Shown: positions 22,991-34,765 of the stretch, in pieces
Layout of the letters: the number at the start of each line of letters is the position of its first letter
Position numbering within the stretch: the first letter of the stretch is position 1
Origin: Theobroma cacao
Lineage: Eukaryota; Streptophyta; Magnoliopsida; Malvales; Malvaceae
Length of the DNA: 64,000 nucleotides
Reading direction: 5' to 3'
NCBI RefSeq assembly: GCF_000208745.1
Contig: NC_030852.1
Location: forward strand, 33,281,379-33,345,378
Translations under genes and position numbers: made by a program
Notes under the pieces: generated by a model
What the model was told of the DNA's origin: nothing
What the model saw: only the letters and a program-made list of their open reading frames with translations
The model's database searches: none

Positions 22991-25848
22991 GGATATCCAG
23001 GATCATACCATTGTTAGAGTAAGACAACCTATATGTTATCATGCTGCTCTAACAACGGTGATTCGTAATTCCATTTTCTCATTTTTTTGATTGCTTCCTC
23101 CCATTTTTTTTTATCGGGATTGGCTTTCTATTATTTACCATCATCAGTCATATATGTCATGTAAAAATGTAAGTATTACCTTGTGGTTTCCCAATTTTCT
23201 TTTAGGACACGATGCTGATTGTTCATTTTAATATTCAAAAATGAAAAGAAAAAGGAAAATTTATTTTATTTTCTTTTGAAGTTTGATAATTTCTTGTTGT
23301 TACATGACTTGAATCTCAAGCTCCAGTACTTACAGAGGAAATTGACAGACCTGTAAATAAGTTTCAGCTTAGCATCAAATATTTGAATCAGTGAAACCAT
23401 TCATCTTAACTGAATTCAAGTTTGGGTTTGTTCTCTGACTGGTTATGAACTTGCATATGGTTTCTTCATCAGGTTTTAATGAATCAATGTCTGAAAAGTC
23501 ATTTTCTTTTGAAGGGACTTGTTAATATGGATGCAAGGAGTGAATCAAAGAAAGAAACATGAAAGATAGGTAAAGTTGCATGAAAGACCATAAGGATGAC
23601 TTAAAAAATTAATGTAATAGTCTTTTAAATTGGCTTTTCTGACAATCCATTGAACCAGAATCATGTATTATGGGCTCAATCTAAGCCTGGACGGAATAAA
23701 TTTATCATGATTATAAGCGAATATTCTGCTTCTTTGCAATAAAAATGTTACACGTGGAAGTGAGCCTGTATTGAAAAAGAAAGGATTTGACCATTACTAC
23801 CGGCAAAGGCTTTCAGGACTTGGTCGGTTTGCTGGCACGAAGGTTAAGTCAATAATTTAGGGTTTTCTTCAGAGTTGGGTTGCTGAGCCTCAACTGTTCC
23901 ATCTAAACCAACAGGAAAAGCACCTGAATGTAAAAGCAATGAATTTAACTCCCTTTTTCTTTTGAACGAAGGGACGAGGATTAGTTAGGTTGTCTTTCTC
24001 TTTAGGATGCCATCATCTAAAAAGTCATTGCTAATAGCCTTTTGACTTGTTATTATTGTTCATGCAAAAAGAGGGAGAAGCCTCCACGGATGCTAGAACA
24101 CCGTTGGGCTTTGGCCTACCATCATCAATGTGCGTAATGGCTTAAATGGCCTGCATTATGATTTGGCCATATTAAGAAGAAATCTCTAGATTTACGAAGA
24201 AATGTTAGGCACCATTTAAAAAAGATGAAACTGTTAGGTTAACGGACCACAATGGAGAGTTCAACTGACTCAGCTCGCAACAAGGGGTTAAGGAGGCCAA
24301 AGGATCTTTAATGTGTTGGTACGTGCCTACGTTTTAGTGTCACCCGCATGTTGTGGCCTGCATTAGATTCCAAATCCTAGCTGTTCCCTTCATGTGTTGC
24401 TGGGTTTGTATTCCAGTAACCAAAGGCGGAAAAACCTAAGATATTGAGGATTTTCTATTTTTCAATTTCGAGCTACTTGGCAAATAAAGTACACAACCAA
24501 ATACTGAAAAAAAATTACTAAATAAATGTCACACTCTTATACAAGTATCTACTCTTCCTCTCTTTCCCTTCCCCACTTTTTTTGAGTTAGTCTAATGCTT
24601 AGATTCCGAAAACTAGCACTCTCAAATCTAAATCCCTTTTCTTTGTAATAAGGACGTTTCAGACGTTGGTCCTAGTCGATTAATTTTGTTTGGGTTCGTT
24701 CAGTTCACATGTCATTCTAAGGAGTAAGGGAATGGGCACTGGAACAATGCCCTTTGCACTTTGCAGTATAATGGCCTGAAGCAGATGGCTGCTACTGTTG
24801 CTAACTTGCTATGAAGTCCGAATTTGTTTCTACTTTCTACTATTGGCAAAAACAATAAGTGAGCCACGTACCTGGACCGTCTTTACTTGGGGAAGACACT
24901 CCCAAAAATGCTCAAATCATACTAAATAAATTAATCCCCTCATGATAAGCCAATAGGCTGCTTAACTGGACTGGACAGGCCTTTTTAACATGATAAAGGG
25001 ACACAGCACTCCTCCTTCGAAGACCTTTTATTGTAAATGGGTTATTGATGTAAGGGTATCCAACTCAATTATATAGATTCAGATATCCTATATTCAATTA
25101 TGAAGTAAATTTAAAAAATATTTTTAATACTCAATTCGAGTTCGAGTATTACTCTTAAAGTACTTTAAATCTAAATTCGATTATATATATATATCATCTG
25201 CCTTTCAAGTAATATCAGATCAAACCATTCAATTACTTTTGCTTTGCACATCAAATTAAAAAATTATCATTCAAATTTAATTCAATGGATTTTGCCATTG
25301 TGACATGTTTAGATATTTTATCTCCTTCGGTATTTAGGCCAAATCAATTTCCTTCACTAGGGACTATTGTTCTTATCTCATTCTCATGCACCTCTTTTAA
25401 TTTTCCTTCACATGGAATGTTATTAACTGCATGTCATTAATGCAGGAATGTGGACCTATTTCTAGTGCATTGGAAAGTAAAAATCTATTAAATTTATGAC
25501 ATGCCAGGCGTAAGACTGATGAGGAGTATAGATTATCAATGCAAATCATACAGTAATATACAACTCATAGAGTTAATGCACCTACTAATCAATAATTAAT
25601 CGGTAACTATCCATCTATGTACAGTCTCTTTACAATGTTCTTCACAGGGATTGGTAATTGATTTAAAATCCCACGGATACCGTATTTTTCAAACAGGGCG
25701 AGTTCAAAATAGCTTGAACTCTAGGGACAGTCCCAGAACTGAACAATTTCCTGGAACTTTCGCCCTCCCTCTGCTTTATGCTACAAAATCCAAAACCTTT
25801 CAAAACAATCATATCAGCCAAAGTCACATTCTCTCGTTTGCGATCACC
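22991..25848. other. Spacer between the two DUF7054 genes
   Basis: About 2.9 kb without a recognisable gene. It includes the 3' UTR of the first gene and the promoter of the second. There is a short AT run at about 25184-25195. The frame containing the second gene is open from 25651, but the ATG at 25849 is the first in it and fits the family. Confidence 0.55.
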
Positions 25849-26800
25849 ATGGTTCCTCGTTCTTCAGGTAACCGGAGACTTTGCTCAATCAGGGTTCTTT
25901 CAGCCTCCGAAAGATCAATACAGACATCCGTCCCGGAGCATCATTCATGCCTCGTTAACTGGCGAGGAGGCCTAAATGCAGTCCCCTCAACCACAAGGCT
26001 GACAACGTCGCCACCGGCGAGGTTTCCAGTGGATGATGGATCTCAGCGAAGGCTGTCAAAGTTGTTGCTGAAGGTGAATATAGACAGAAGCTTGGGGCCA
26101 GTGCATGTGGTGATGCCAGCGGAGAATACAGTGAATGATTTGATCAAAGCTGCTGTAGAAATTTACGTGAAAGAGAAGAGACGGCCATTGCTGGAGGAAA
26201 CTAATCCTAAGTTTTTCCAGCTTCATTATTCGCAGTTCAGCCTGGAAAGTAAGTTTCTTTCGTTCTTTTTCTCTGTTTTCTTAAGGTTTTTGTGAATCTA
26301 AAACATTTTCTCTTTTCTCTGCCCTACAAACTTCATAATCATGTCATAGTTTGATAATCTTTACATGCAAAGAATTACTATCGATTCATTTAATTGGGTT
26401 GTTTTCGTAGTAATTAATCATAAGGGGAGCTGCACTAAAATGCGAATAAGCAATCAGTATGTTAAGAAACTGGGAAAATATTGGTCAGCATCTACATTTT
26501 AGCTTTCTAATTATGGAAAAAAGCATAGTTAATTCTAATCAATAAAATTATATAATTCTTAAAAACAAAATATTCTTGCTGCCACTTTGCATTTGCGTTT
26601 TCTAGTGGTCATTATTTGTACTTATTTTTGTGGTACGTGCAGGCTTAGAGCCAGAGGAGAAGCTGATAAATTTGGGGTCCAGGAATTTCTTCTTGTATTT
26701 GAAGCCTTCTTCCTCTGTCACATCCTGCGGCTCCGAGGAGGCCAAGATAGCATGTCAGTCCATGAGTCCATTGACAAAGTTTATGGAGTTCTTGCTATAG
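25849..26800 (+). CDS. Second DUF7054 protein, two exons
   Basis: Exons 25849-26248 and 26643-26800 give 185 residues. After a basic start (MVPRSSGNRRLCSIRVL) and a variable linker, the domain covers about 70-165: KLLLKVNIDRSLGPVHVVM, NDLIKAAVEIYVKEKRRPLL, FQLHYSQFSLESL, LINLGSRNFFLYLKP. The intron splits a serine codon at the FSLES|L position, exactly where the neighbouring gene at 21450 has its second intron (YFSLQS|L). This supports common descent. The protein lacks the long basic C-terminus of its neighbour. Function is unknown. Confidence 0.9.
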
Positions 26801-27744
26801 CTCTTTTCACTTTTTCGAATGTATAGAATCATGACTTTTGTCATTTTTAACCATGAATGGTTAATGTTCCTTTCTTTCTCATATTTACTAAGGCTTAGAA
26901 TATCATTTCCCCTTTGCACATATGTCCAGAAAAAATACACTTAACTTTCAACAATAGATATTTATTTATTATATTGTATAGGTTTTGTGGGTAACCATAT
27001 ATCACCAGTGGGTAACATTTGAATAAGGCATGTGCTTTGTTTAATTTTCTTTTTGCAGGAGAGTAGCCTAAGTCAGCCAAATTTAGAAAGAAAAGTTACA
27101 AAAAAATGGCACTGCAACATCTTTCTCTTTCCCCATGGACAGAATGAACAACCATAATTCTCGTTTGTATGAAGAATACCTTTCTTGCTGTGATAGAAAG
27201 TGTGGTACCTCTATAAAGTGAATGCCAAGAAATAGTATATCTTTCTTTTTATCAATGAAAGAATGCATCATTAGCCTCTATAGTTTTTTTTTTTCCGTTC
27301 TTTTCATGACTCTGGTAATAATAATACAATAAAAAAACAAAATTTTTATTTAATTTAAATATTCATAATTTTTTTATTTTTCCCAAGAAATTGTGTTCTG
27401 GTGGGAGTACAGTACTTGTCTTTATTTGTAAAACAGTAAAAAGTCGTAAGAAAGTTTAAATAACTGGAAGTCTTTCAAGTCTTTAACTCAAAACAGTACT
27501 TTTGCTTTGCTGCTTTCGGTCGGATCTTTCAGGCGTTTAGGAAATTCATCGTGCCAAATCTTCCTCATCTTCTCTTCCTAGCACTATCCGAAACAGGGCG
27601 CATTTCCCACCTGGCAGAGCCAAATCCCGTCTCGCCTCTGCTGTCAAGTGCGCCTTCCTCCTCTTATCACCAAAACGAAAATTAATCCAAGGGAGGGAAG
27701 AGGAAAAAGAGAAGAGATAGGAAGAGGGGGAGAGAAAGAGAGGC
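26801..27744. other. Intergenic, cornichon leader at right end
   Basis: It holds the 3' UTR of the DUF7054 gene and AT-rich DNA. From about 27650 there is a purine-rich leader (GGGAAGAGGAAAAAGAGAAG) directly before the cornichon start. Confidence 0.5.
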
Positions 27745-29797
27745 ATGGGAGATCTCTTTATATGGCTTATTTCTTTCTTCATCCTCATTGCCCTTCTCGT
27801 TCTCCTTGTTTATCAGGTCAAATTCCCCTCTTAAACCCTAGAATCTTTGTTTCCCTCTGTTTTTTCTTTGCTGGGTCTGCTTGTATTTTTGTTTCAATCC
27901 CTTCTTTTGGTTAAAATCATAAGCCCAAGATGCTTTGCTATTGGCTTGGTTTGGTGGGTAATGATTGTTTAGTTGATTCTTCATTTTAGTTTCAAGAAAA
28001 TCACTCAACAAATGCTAAAGAATTTGTCTTTGTGTTCAGAAAAAGGGATAAAGAATTACTAGTATTTTCAGATTGCAGCTAGCTGGGTATGTTGCATTTA
28101 GTTTTGTAATTGTTGCGGGAGTGATATTTTTATGAATTGTCAAAGTAGAATCTGGTGTTGAAGTCCTGAAATTGTCATCTCACTGCCTTTGATTTGAAAG
28201 ACTAGTTTCAATGTCTTTGGGGCTTTGTTCTGGATTTAAACACAAATAGAAGTTTGGCTAAAGAAAGTTAGGGTTTTGGGTAGATCTTTAGTCATGTTAT
28301 TGTTCATCTGTAGAATGTCCAGGTTATATGAGAACGAAAAATAGAATTTAACAGCTTGATAATTTTGCTGCAGCTCATGTGCCTGGCTGATCTAGAGTTT
28401 GATTACATCAATCCTTATGACTCTTCATCAAGGATAAACAAAGTGGTCTTGCCGGAATATGTCCTGCAAGGATTTTTGTGCTTATTCTACCTGTTAACGG
28501 GGCATTGGGCCATGTCACTCTTATGTGCTCCATATTTATACTACAATGTGAGACTGTAAGTTATTCTCTCATTTTCTTTTTCTACTTTTTAATTTTAGTT
28601 TAGGCTGTTTTGAGGAAAATGTCAGATCATAGATTTCACTAGCTTGGATTCACGGTTGATTTCCAATTTCTTCACTGCAGCTCCCTTTTATATTGAGTTT
28701 GCAACCCAATGTCCAGTAGGAATAAGCCTTTATCTGGTTGATTGATTCTATTTTGTTCCAAGAGCTTGATTGATAATGTGAGTGATGAGTGGTGGGCCTT
28801 TTGGCTCTTAAGATTTATAACTTCTAACTTGTGCAAAGACATGCATCAATGGATAGTTAATATAGGTAGCATTGGAACTTTATGACAATGGAAATTTTGT
28901 TATGTTCCTAAAGCCCTAGACTTGCCAGAATCCTTAACCTCCTTGTAGTGAACCTGGGTATTGACAAATAGCTTATTATTTGCCTTTGATTTTGGCTATC
29001 TTTTAACCTCTCTTAGGTTAGAGACTCATGCTATAGTACTAATTGTTAAGAAAATTGTGATTTATCTTAAGAGTGTAATATATATAGACAATGTTATATT
29101 AATAAATGGAAACAATGGAATGTTGTAATGATCTTCATGAGAGAGAGAAGAATAAAAGAGAGGGGAGGAGGGCATCGTAATGACTTTCAGTTTAATTTAG
29201 TAACAACATTTATCAGAAGTTCCAAACAATATTATCTATCTCTTCTGCCAAGTTAGATGGATTTGAGAATTGCATTATGGTTAAAATTAGCTTTCTTTCC
29301 TCTGTTGTTATTGAAGATTTCATGCATGAGTCTTGCATAATTGCAGTATTTTTTTGTTTCGAATGAAGTTTTACTTTTATCATATTGATCATGGATCAGG
29401 GCATAGAGACTCTTAAAGCATTAAAATTGACTCCTTGGGAAAAAGAAATATTATACTGCTATTAAGGATTATAATTTGTCAAGCGTTATTCCAATTGTAT
29501 ATGCTTTGGGCTTGGTTCCTAAGTTTCTCTTGTTACCAGTTACACACGGAAAGAGCACCTGGTGGATGTCACAGAGATATTTAACTTGCTCCATTGGGAG
29601 AAGAAGCAACGCCTATTTAAACTCGCCTACCTCGTTGTTCTCCTCTTCTTTGCCATATTCTGGTAATTTGTTTCTGACAACACACAGGTTGCTTCCTCTA
29701 AACAAATTGCTTTTAGTTTTAGTAACTGCTAACATGGGATCTTTTATCTGTATTTGTTAGGATGATCTGGTCCGCGTTAGAAGATGTAGAAGAGTAA
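27745..29797 (+). CDS. Cornichon/Erv14-family ER cargo receptor, four exons
   Basis: Exons 27745-27816, 28374-28555, 29540-29662 and 29761-29797 are all GT-AG and in phase, giving 137 residues, the usual length. It is a small ER/COPII membrane protein that recruits transmembrane cargo for export. TM1 is residues 3-23 ([19 protein letters not shown]). The conserved cytosolic stretch [13 protein letters not shown] follows, then a hydrophobic segment around [13 protein letters not shown]. The Erv14-type motif [14 protein letters not shown] precedes the last hydrophobic segment ([17 protein letters not shown]). The protein ends in an acidic SALEDVEE tail. In Arabidopsis, cornichon genes sit next to TFB5/CLPR2 and near SMO1-1, which agrees with the neighbours here. 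Confidence 0.95.
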
Positions 29798-31012
29798 TGG
29801 GAGACAATGGCCTTTTGAACTTGAAGTATTTGTTGCTCTAAACTGCTACCGTGCATCGGCCATTCACACTGCTCTTTTTCAATCTTTTTTCAGCTGTGTC
29901 TGTTGTAACTGATATATTATAGCATAAATTTCAGGGTTGTATGATTGTGAGAATTTCAGTTGATTTTTAGTGAAATATATTTTTCAGGCATCCGGTATTT
30001 GTTATTGAGGACTCAGTTTGCCTCGTGCTTGGATTTCTCAAACAATGAGCCTTTTCAATTCCTAATTTAACAAGAACAAACTCTGCTTCTTCTTCATTTT
30101 TTTTTTTAATGAAATTAGCTGCTTTTTGCCTTTACTTTATTCCTCCTGAGAACTGAACTGGAAACACTTAGAACATGGATTGATCATCCAAGAAAATGGC
30201 AAATCGACAACAGATGGAGATGTATCCTTCTTAATTTGCTTGCTAAACCCCAACTTTACGTTTAAAAGGAACAACAAAAGTCTAATAACCTTCAATCATA
30301 CAATGAAATATGTTTCATTTGTAGAGTAAAACACATTGCTACTAATTATTTACCACTGAAAAAAAAATAGTTCGACATCATTTGTATTTTACTGTATACG
30401 AGGTGAAACAAACAAGTTAACTCGACCCGGTCCGACCCGACACGAAACCCGTCATAGGCCTCGCATTTAAGGTTTTCAACCAGTTCTAAAGCACAGCGAA
30501 GTTCGCAAGCCTTTGCTTCAAACTGACTTTCCATTCTGTTTTCTCAGGTATGTCTCTGTTACATAACTCGAATTTTAGAACCCAACGTTGTTTGGTCGAA
30601 AAGCATTCCATGTGTGATAATAGGGTTCCTATTTATTACAAATTAAAGTGCTTTGATTTTTGACTGTTTTTCACTGTGGGGATTTTTTTTGGCTATTAGA
30701 GAAGGGTTTTCATCACTTTCTAAAGTATGAAAGGAAAATTTTTTCTTTTGCATTGATTGTTATGTTTAATCTTTTATTAGGATTATCTCGAGAATTGATC
30801 GAACAATCTGCTGAATTGTCACTTCAACAGAGTGTAGACCGAAATGAAACTGTGAAAGTGTTAAACACTTTTGGTATTCAGTATTTTTGGTTTGATAAGG
30901 AGAGCCACCCAATAGGTCAAGCATACTTAGGATCTTTTGATTGGTTAGAAACTTAAGATTGCAAACCCAAGTGGTTTAACTTGTGCCCGTTTTAATCGGC
31001 CTTGTATATTTG
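29798..31012. other. Intergenic with one unassigned open stretch
   Basis: The left part is the cornichon 3' UTR. From about 30781 to 30956, after a TTTTATTAG acceptor-like site, a plus frame is open for about 57 codons (ELIEQSAELSLQQSVDRNET ... GSFDWLET) and ends in TAA 56 bp before the PPR start. It looks more protein-like than other noncoding frames here, but I do not recognise it. It may be part of the PPR leader. Confidence 0.3.
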
Positions 31013-32743
31013 ATGTTGGTTCCTAGGCTAAAGAGCTTCTTAAATAACCAGCTGACTATCAAACAGGCAAAACAAATTCATGCTCAAATCCTTATTAGCA
31101 GTCTTAACCACCTCCAGCCCCTATTGGTTCATCAGTTCCTTCTGTCAACTAACAACTACTCTTCAAGTGTTTTCCTATACGTGCGACAAATCCTTTACCA
31201 TTTGCAAAAGCCCGATGCTTTTTCGTGGGGTTGTGCGGTACGGTTTTTATCCCAGCATGGGCAGTTTGCAGAAGCTTTTTCTCTTTATGTTAAAATGCAG
31301 AAGCTAGGATTGTACCCTACCACACATGCCATATCATCTGCTTTAAGAGCATGTGCTAGGACTGAATGTAAAACGGGAGGAATTTCAATCCATGCTCAGG
31401 TTCATAGATATGGGGTTTGCAACTGTGTTTTTGTGCAAACAGCTCTTGTGGATTTGTACACGAAACTGGGTGATATGGATACTGCAAAAAAGGTTTTTGA
31501 TGAGATGCCCGAGAAAAATGTAGTCTCATGGAATTCGATTTTATCTGGGTATTTGAAAGCTGGGAATTTAGGAGAGGCTCATAGGGTGTTCGATGATATT
31601 CCAAAGAAAGATGTTATATCTTGGAATGCAATTCTATCGGCGTATGCAAAAATGGGAAATATGGATCAGACACTTTCATTTTTTCAGCAGATGCCAGAAA
31701 AAAACTTGGCTTCTTGGAATACGATGATTAGTGGTTTTGTGGAACGTGGAGAAATAGAATCAGCTCGGAGCTTTTTTGACATGATGCATCGAAGAAATAA
31801 TGTTTCTTGGATTACAATGATTGCTGGGTATTCTAAACATGGGGAAGTCAAGTCTGCTCGTGAACTCTTTGATAAAATGGGTGAGAAAGATCATTTAGCC
31901 TTTAATGCCATGATATCTTGCTATGCTCAAAACAGCCAACCAACAGAAGCCCTAAAGTTGTTTGATGAGATGCTAAAAGCTGGTGTTTGTATCCAGCCAG
32001 ATGGGATAACTTTGGCAAGTGTGATATCTGCTTGTTCACAACTAAGAGAATTGAGATTTGGTTCATGGATTGAGTCATACATAAGTAAGCTTGGAATCCA
32101 AATGGACGATCATATGGCTACAGCTTTAATCGATTTGTATGCAAAGTGTGGGAGTATTGATAAGGCATATCACCTCTTTCATGGTCTGAGAAAGAAGGAT
32201 GTCGTTGCTTACAGTGCAATGATATCGGGATGTGCCATCAATGGTAAGGCTGTTGATGCCATCATGTTGTTCCAAAAAATGGTGGATGCTCAAATTCAAC
32301 CAAATTTGGCTACCTTCACCGGGCTATTAACTGCGTATAATCATGCTGGCCTGGTTGAAGAGGGCTACCGATGCTTTAGTTCTATGAAGGACAATGGACT
32401 TGTGCCTTCAACTGATCATTATGCAATCATGGTTGATCTTTTGGGCAGGGCAGGGAGATTGGAAGATGCATATGAACTTATAAAGAGCATGCCGATGAAG
32501 CCTCATACTGGAGTTTGGGGAGGTTTGCTTCTTGCCTGTAGCTTACATAACAATGTTGAATTTGGAGAGATTGCAGCTCAGCATTGCTTTGAGTTGGAGC
32601 CTGGTACAGCTGGTTATTATTCTCTCCTTGCCAATATTTATGCCTCTGTTGGGAGGTGGCGCGATGCCAGAAGATTGAGAAAGAATATGGAAAGGAAGAA
32701 GCTGGCCAAGATACCTGGTTGTAGTTGGACAGAATCAACCTGA
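31013..32743 (+). CDS. PLS/E-class pentatricopeptide repeat protein, intronless (At4g22760-like)
   Basis: The 576-residue single-exon frame carries about eleven PPR units. Examples are NVVSWNSILSGYLKAGN, DVISWNAILSAYAKMGN, NLASWNTMISGFVERGE, NNVSWITMIAGYSKHGE, MATALIDLYAKCGSIDKA and YAIMVDLLGRAGRLEDA. The C-terminus has an E-type tail ending KIPGCSWTEST and no DYW deaminase domain. Such proteins bind organelle RNA and act in editing, splicing or stability. The E class usually needs a DYW partner in trans. The start is the first ATG (31013); a GTG ten codons earlier is only an extension of the frame. Length and intronless structure fit Arabidopsis At4g22760. The target organelle cannot be decided by eye. 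Confidence 0.95.
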   Translation: MLVPRLKSFLNNQLTIKQAKQIHAQILISSLNHLQPLLVHQFLLSTNNYSSSVFLYVRQILYHLQKPDAFSWGCAVRFLSQHGQFAEAFSLYVKMQKLGLYPTTHAISSALRACARTECKTGGISIHAQVHRYGVCNCVFVQTALVDLYTKLGDMDTAKKVFDEMPEKNVVSWNSILSGYLKAGNLGEAHRVFDDIPKKDVISWNAILSAYAKMGNMDQTLSFFQQMPEKNLASWNTMISGFVERGEIESARSFFDMMHRRNNVSWITMIAGYSKHGEVKSARELFDKMGEKDHLAFNAMISCYAQNSQPTEALKLFDEMLKAGVCIQPDGITLASVISACSQLRELRFGSWIESYISKLGIQMDDHMATALIDLYAKCGSIDKAYHLFHGLRKKDVVAYSAMISGCAINGKAVDAIMLFQKMVDAQIQPNLATFTGLLTAYNHAGLVEEGYRCFSSMKDNGLVPSTDHYAIMVDLLGRAGRLEDAYELIKSMPMKPHTGVWGGLLLACSLHNNVEFGEIAAQHCFELEPGTAGYYSLLANIYASVGRWRDARRLRKNMERKKLAKIPGCSWTEST

Positions 32744-33357
32744 TTCTTCCACCACTGACAGGAACAGGCAAATACTGCTAGCATAGAGGCTATCAAACTC
32801 AGAATATGGTTTGGGAGTGGTGAGTTGATATTGCATGTCCAGCTCTTCCTTCAATAAGATGCACGGAGTACTGCATAATTTGGGTGCAAGGGCAATGCTG
32901 AATTTCAATTCCTTTTCTTATGTACCCCAGAATCACATCCTTCAGTGTTGTTTTAAAATTTTATGTTTGTGTGTTTTGCTCTAGTGAAGGAGTGGTTTAT
33001 CTCAAACAGGAGATATAGGTTCTTCTTGTTCCTCAACTGCATAGGGAGATATAGAATACATCCTTTTCACCGTATTTTTTCTTCTTTATTCTTTTTCATT
33101 TTTGAGATGCAGCTCAATGTGAAGTTTCTTCTTCTTGGTTTTATTTAATTAGAGAATGAACTTGACTTTTAGTTCCAATAATTCTGAAATGAAACTCTTC
33201 ATGTGTGATGCATCAGAGTAGATGCTTGTTCTTTTTCCTTTTCTTTTTTATTTTAAATTAATGTGCAAGCCATGGATAGCTATGATATAACTATGCTTTG
33301 CTCTTATTCTGTAGTGTGGTCTGTGTAGCAGTTCAGATTTTAAGGTGCTGATTCGTC
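32744..33357. other. PPR 3' UTR and TFB5 promoter/leader
   Basis: T-rich DNA with no coding support. The TFB5 leader probably starts in the last 100-200 bases, though no clear TATA box was seen. Confidence 0.5.
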
Positions 33358-34053
33358 ATGGTCAACGCAACCAAAGGACTGTTCATTTCCTGGTAAGATA
33401 TTAGTACTATACTATATTTTAAGGTTCAATGTTTGATTCTTGTCTCTACTGTTTTTCCTCAACTTTGTTGTCTACATGTAGTTAGTTTTGGCATGGGCGG
33501 TCCATTTTTAAATTGCAACATCTGCTTCATTTTGAAGCTCTAAGATACATCAACTGAACTATGAGGACTGTACTGTTTCTAAGGCCTTGATTCGGTACTA
33601 GAAATCCTATAAGTGAATTGGAGGATCTAATGGAGACTATCCTGTGTAAAGTGCATAGCCTGGTGATTATGTTATTTGTATAGCACTTGACACTTGTTAA
33701 CTCACTGATGCAATAGCTGAAAGAAATTAATGGCCTGTCAGTTTAAATGGTTAAAGTAGTTGCATAGATAAGTCCATTTGTTTATTGCTCATCATGTCTT
33801 TCATCTGGTTTTCCCTTCTTTCTCCCTGACTTCCTCATTGTAGCTGAAGAGGATTCTGTTCCTTAATTCTTGCAGTGACATTCCCATGGCACAATTCATC
33901 GTCAATTTGAATGCTTCAATGCCGGCATCACAGAAGTTTATTATACATGTCCTGGATAACACTCACTTCTTCGTGCAACCTCACGCCGCTGAGATGATAC
34001 GGAGTGCCATATCTGAGTTCAGAGACCAGAATTCCTACGAGAAACCAACTTAA
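33358..34053 (+). CDS. TFB5: TFIIH subunit TFB5 (TTDA/p8 homologue), two exons
   Basis: Exons 33358-33392 and 33876-34053 join inside a cysteine codon (TG|T) to give 70 residues, the family length. Each exon is too short to stand out as an open frame. The protein begins MVNATKGLFISCDIPMAQFI and continues FIIHVLDNTHFFVQPHAAEM to an end at SYEKPT. This is the smallest subunit of the TFIIH core. It stabilises p52/XPB and stimulates nucleotide excision repair. In Arabidopsis the orthologue (At1g12400) lies beside CLPR2, as it does here (start of CLPR2 713 bp downstream, same strand). Confidence 0.95.
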
Positions 34054-34765
34054 TATCCCTTCTTTTTCCTGTTATACATTTCTTCTTTAATGGAGTTTAG
34101 ATACGAAACCAAACGAAAAATCTATGTCTCACTATGAGTACTTGCTCACCTTCCATATTCATTTTCATATCAAATCCTGATATGGTAATTCAGGGCTATA
34201 TTTGGATTTGGGTTTTCTTCGAGTATACTTAGGCTATTCCAAGATCTTTTCTTGGCTTAATCCAATATTATTATTATGATTAAGATGGATTTTTTTATGA
34301 ATATTAAGATGATTATTAACCAGAGGTAAATATGTACTAAAAAGGTTTAATTCATAGTATTAATTAAGGTAAAGCATTAAGTAACGATTCTAATATTTCA
34401 AATAATCATAAAGAAAAAGGGAGAGGTACGGAACCGGGTTGGTTAAGCCCAATTCAAATTCTAAGCATTCTAGAAAATAATTAAAAAATAACGAAGACAC
34501 AAGTGAACGGAGTTCGAGTTCCAGAGATCTTTCCCTTTATTTATCCTAAACGAAAACAAACTCGAACGAGAGATACGAATCTTCGTGCGTTTACAAAGGC
34601 AGCTATCTGCTGGTCCCATGTCCGTTCTTGCTATTATCTAAATCTAATCCAACATATCTAGATAGTAACGGCTGCATCGGATTCTTGCTCAACCACCCAA
34701 CCCTCTCTCAATCTTCTTCTTCTGCCTAATAACTTTTCTTCGTATTCTGCAAACCCCAAAAAACA
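34054..34765. other. TFB5 3' UTR and CLPR2 promoter/leader
   Basis: The left part is the TFB5 terminator region. The right part, with C/T-rich sequence before 34766, is the CLPR2 leader. Nothing else is supported. Confidence 0.5.

Noticed and set aside
27546..27788. Minus frame across the cornichon leader
   Set aside because: It is the antisense of a purine-rich leader and overlaps the certain first exon of the cornichon gene.
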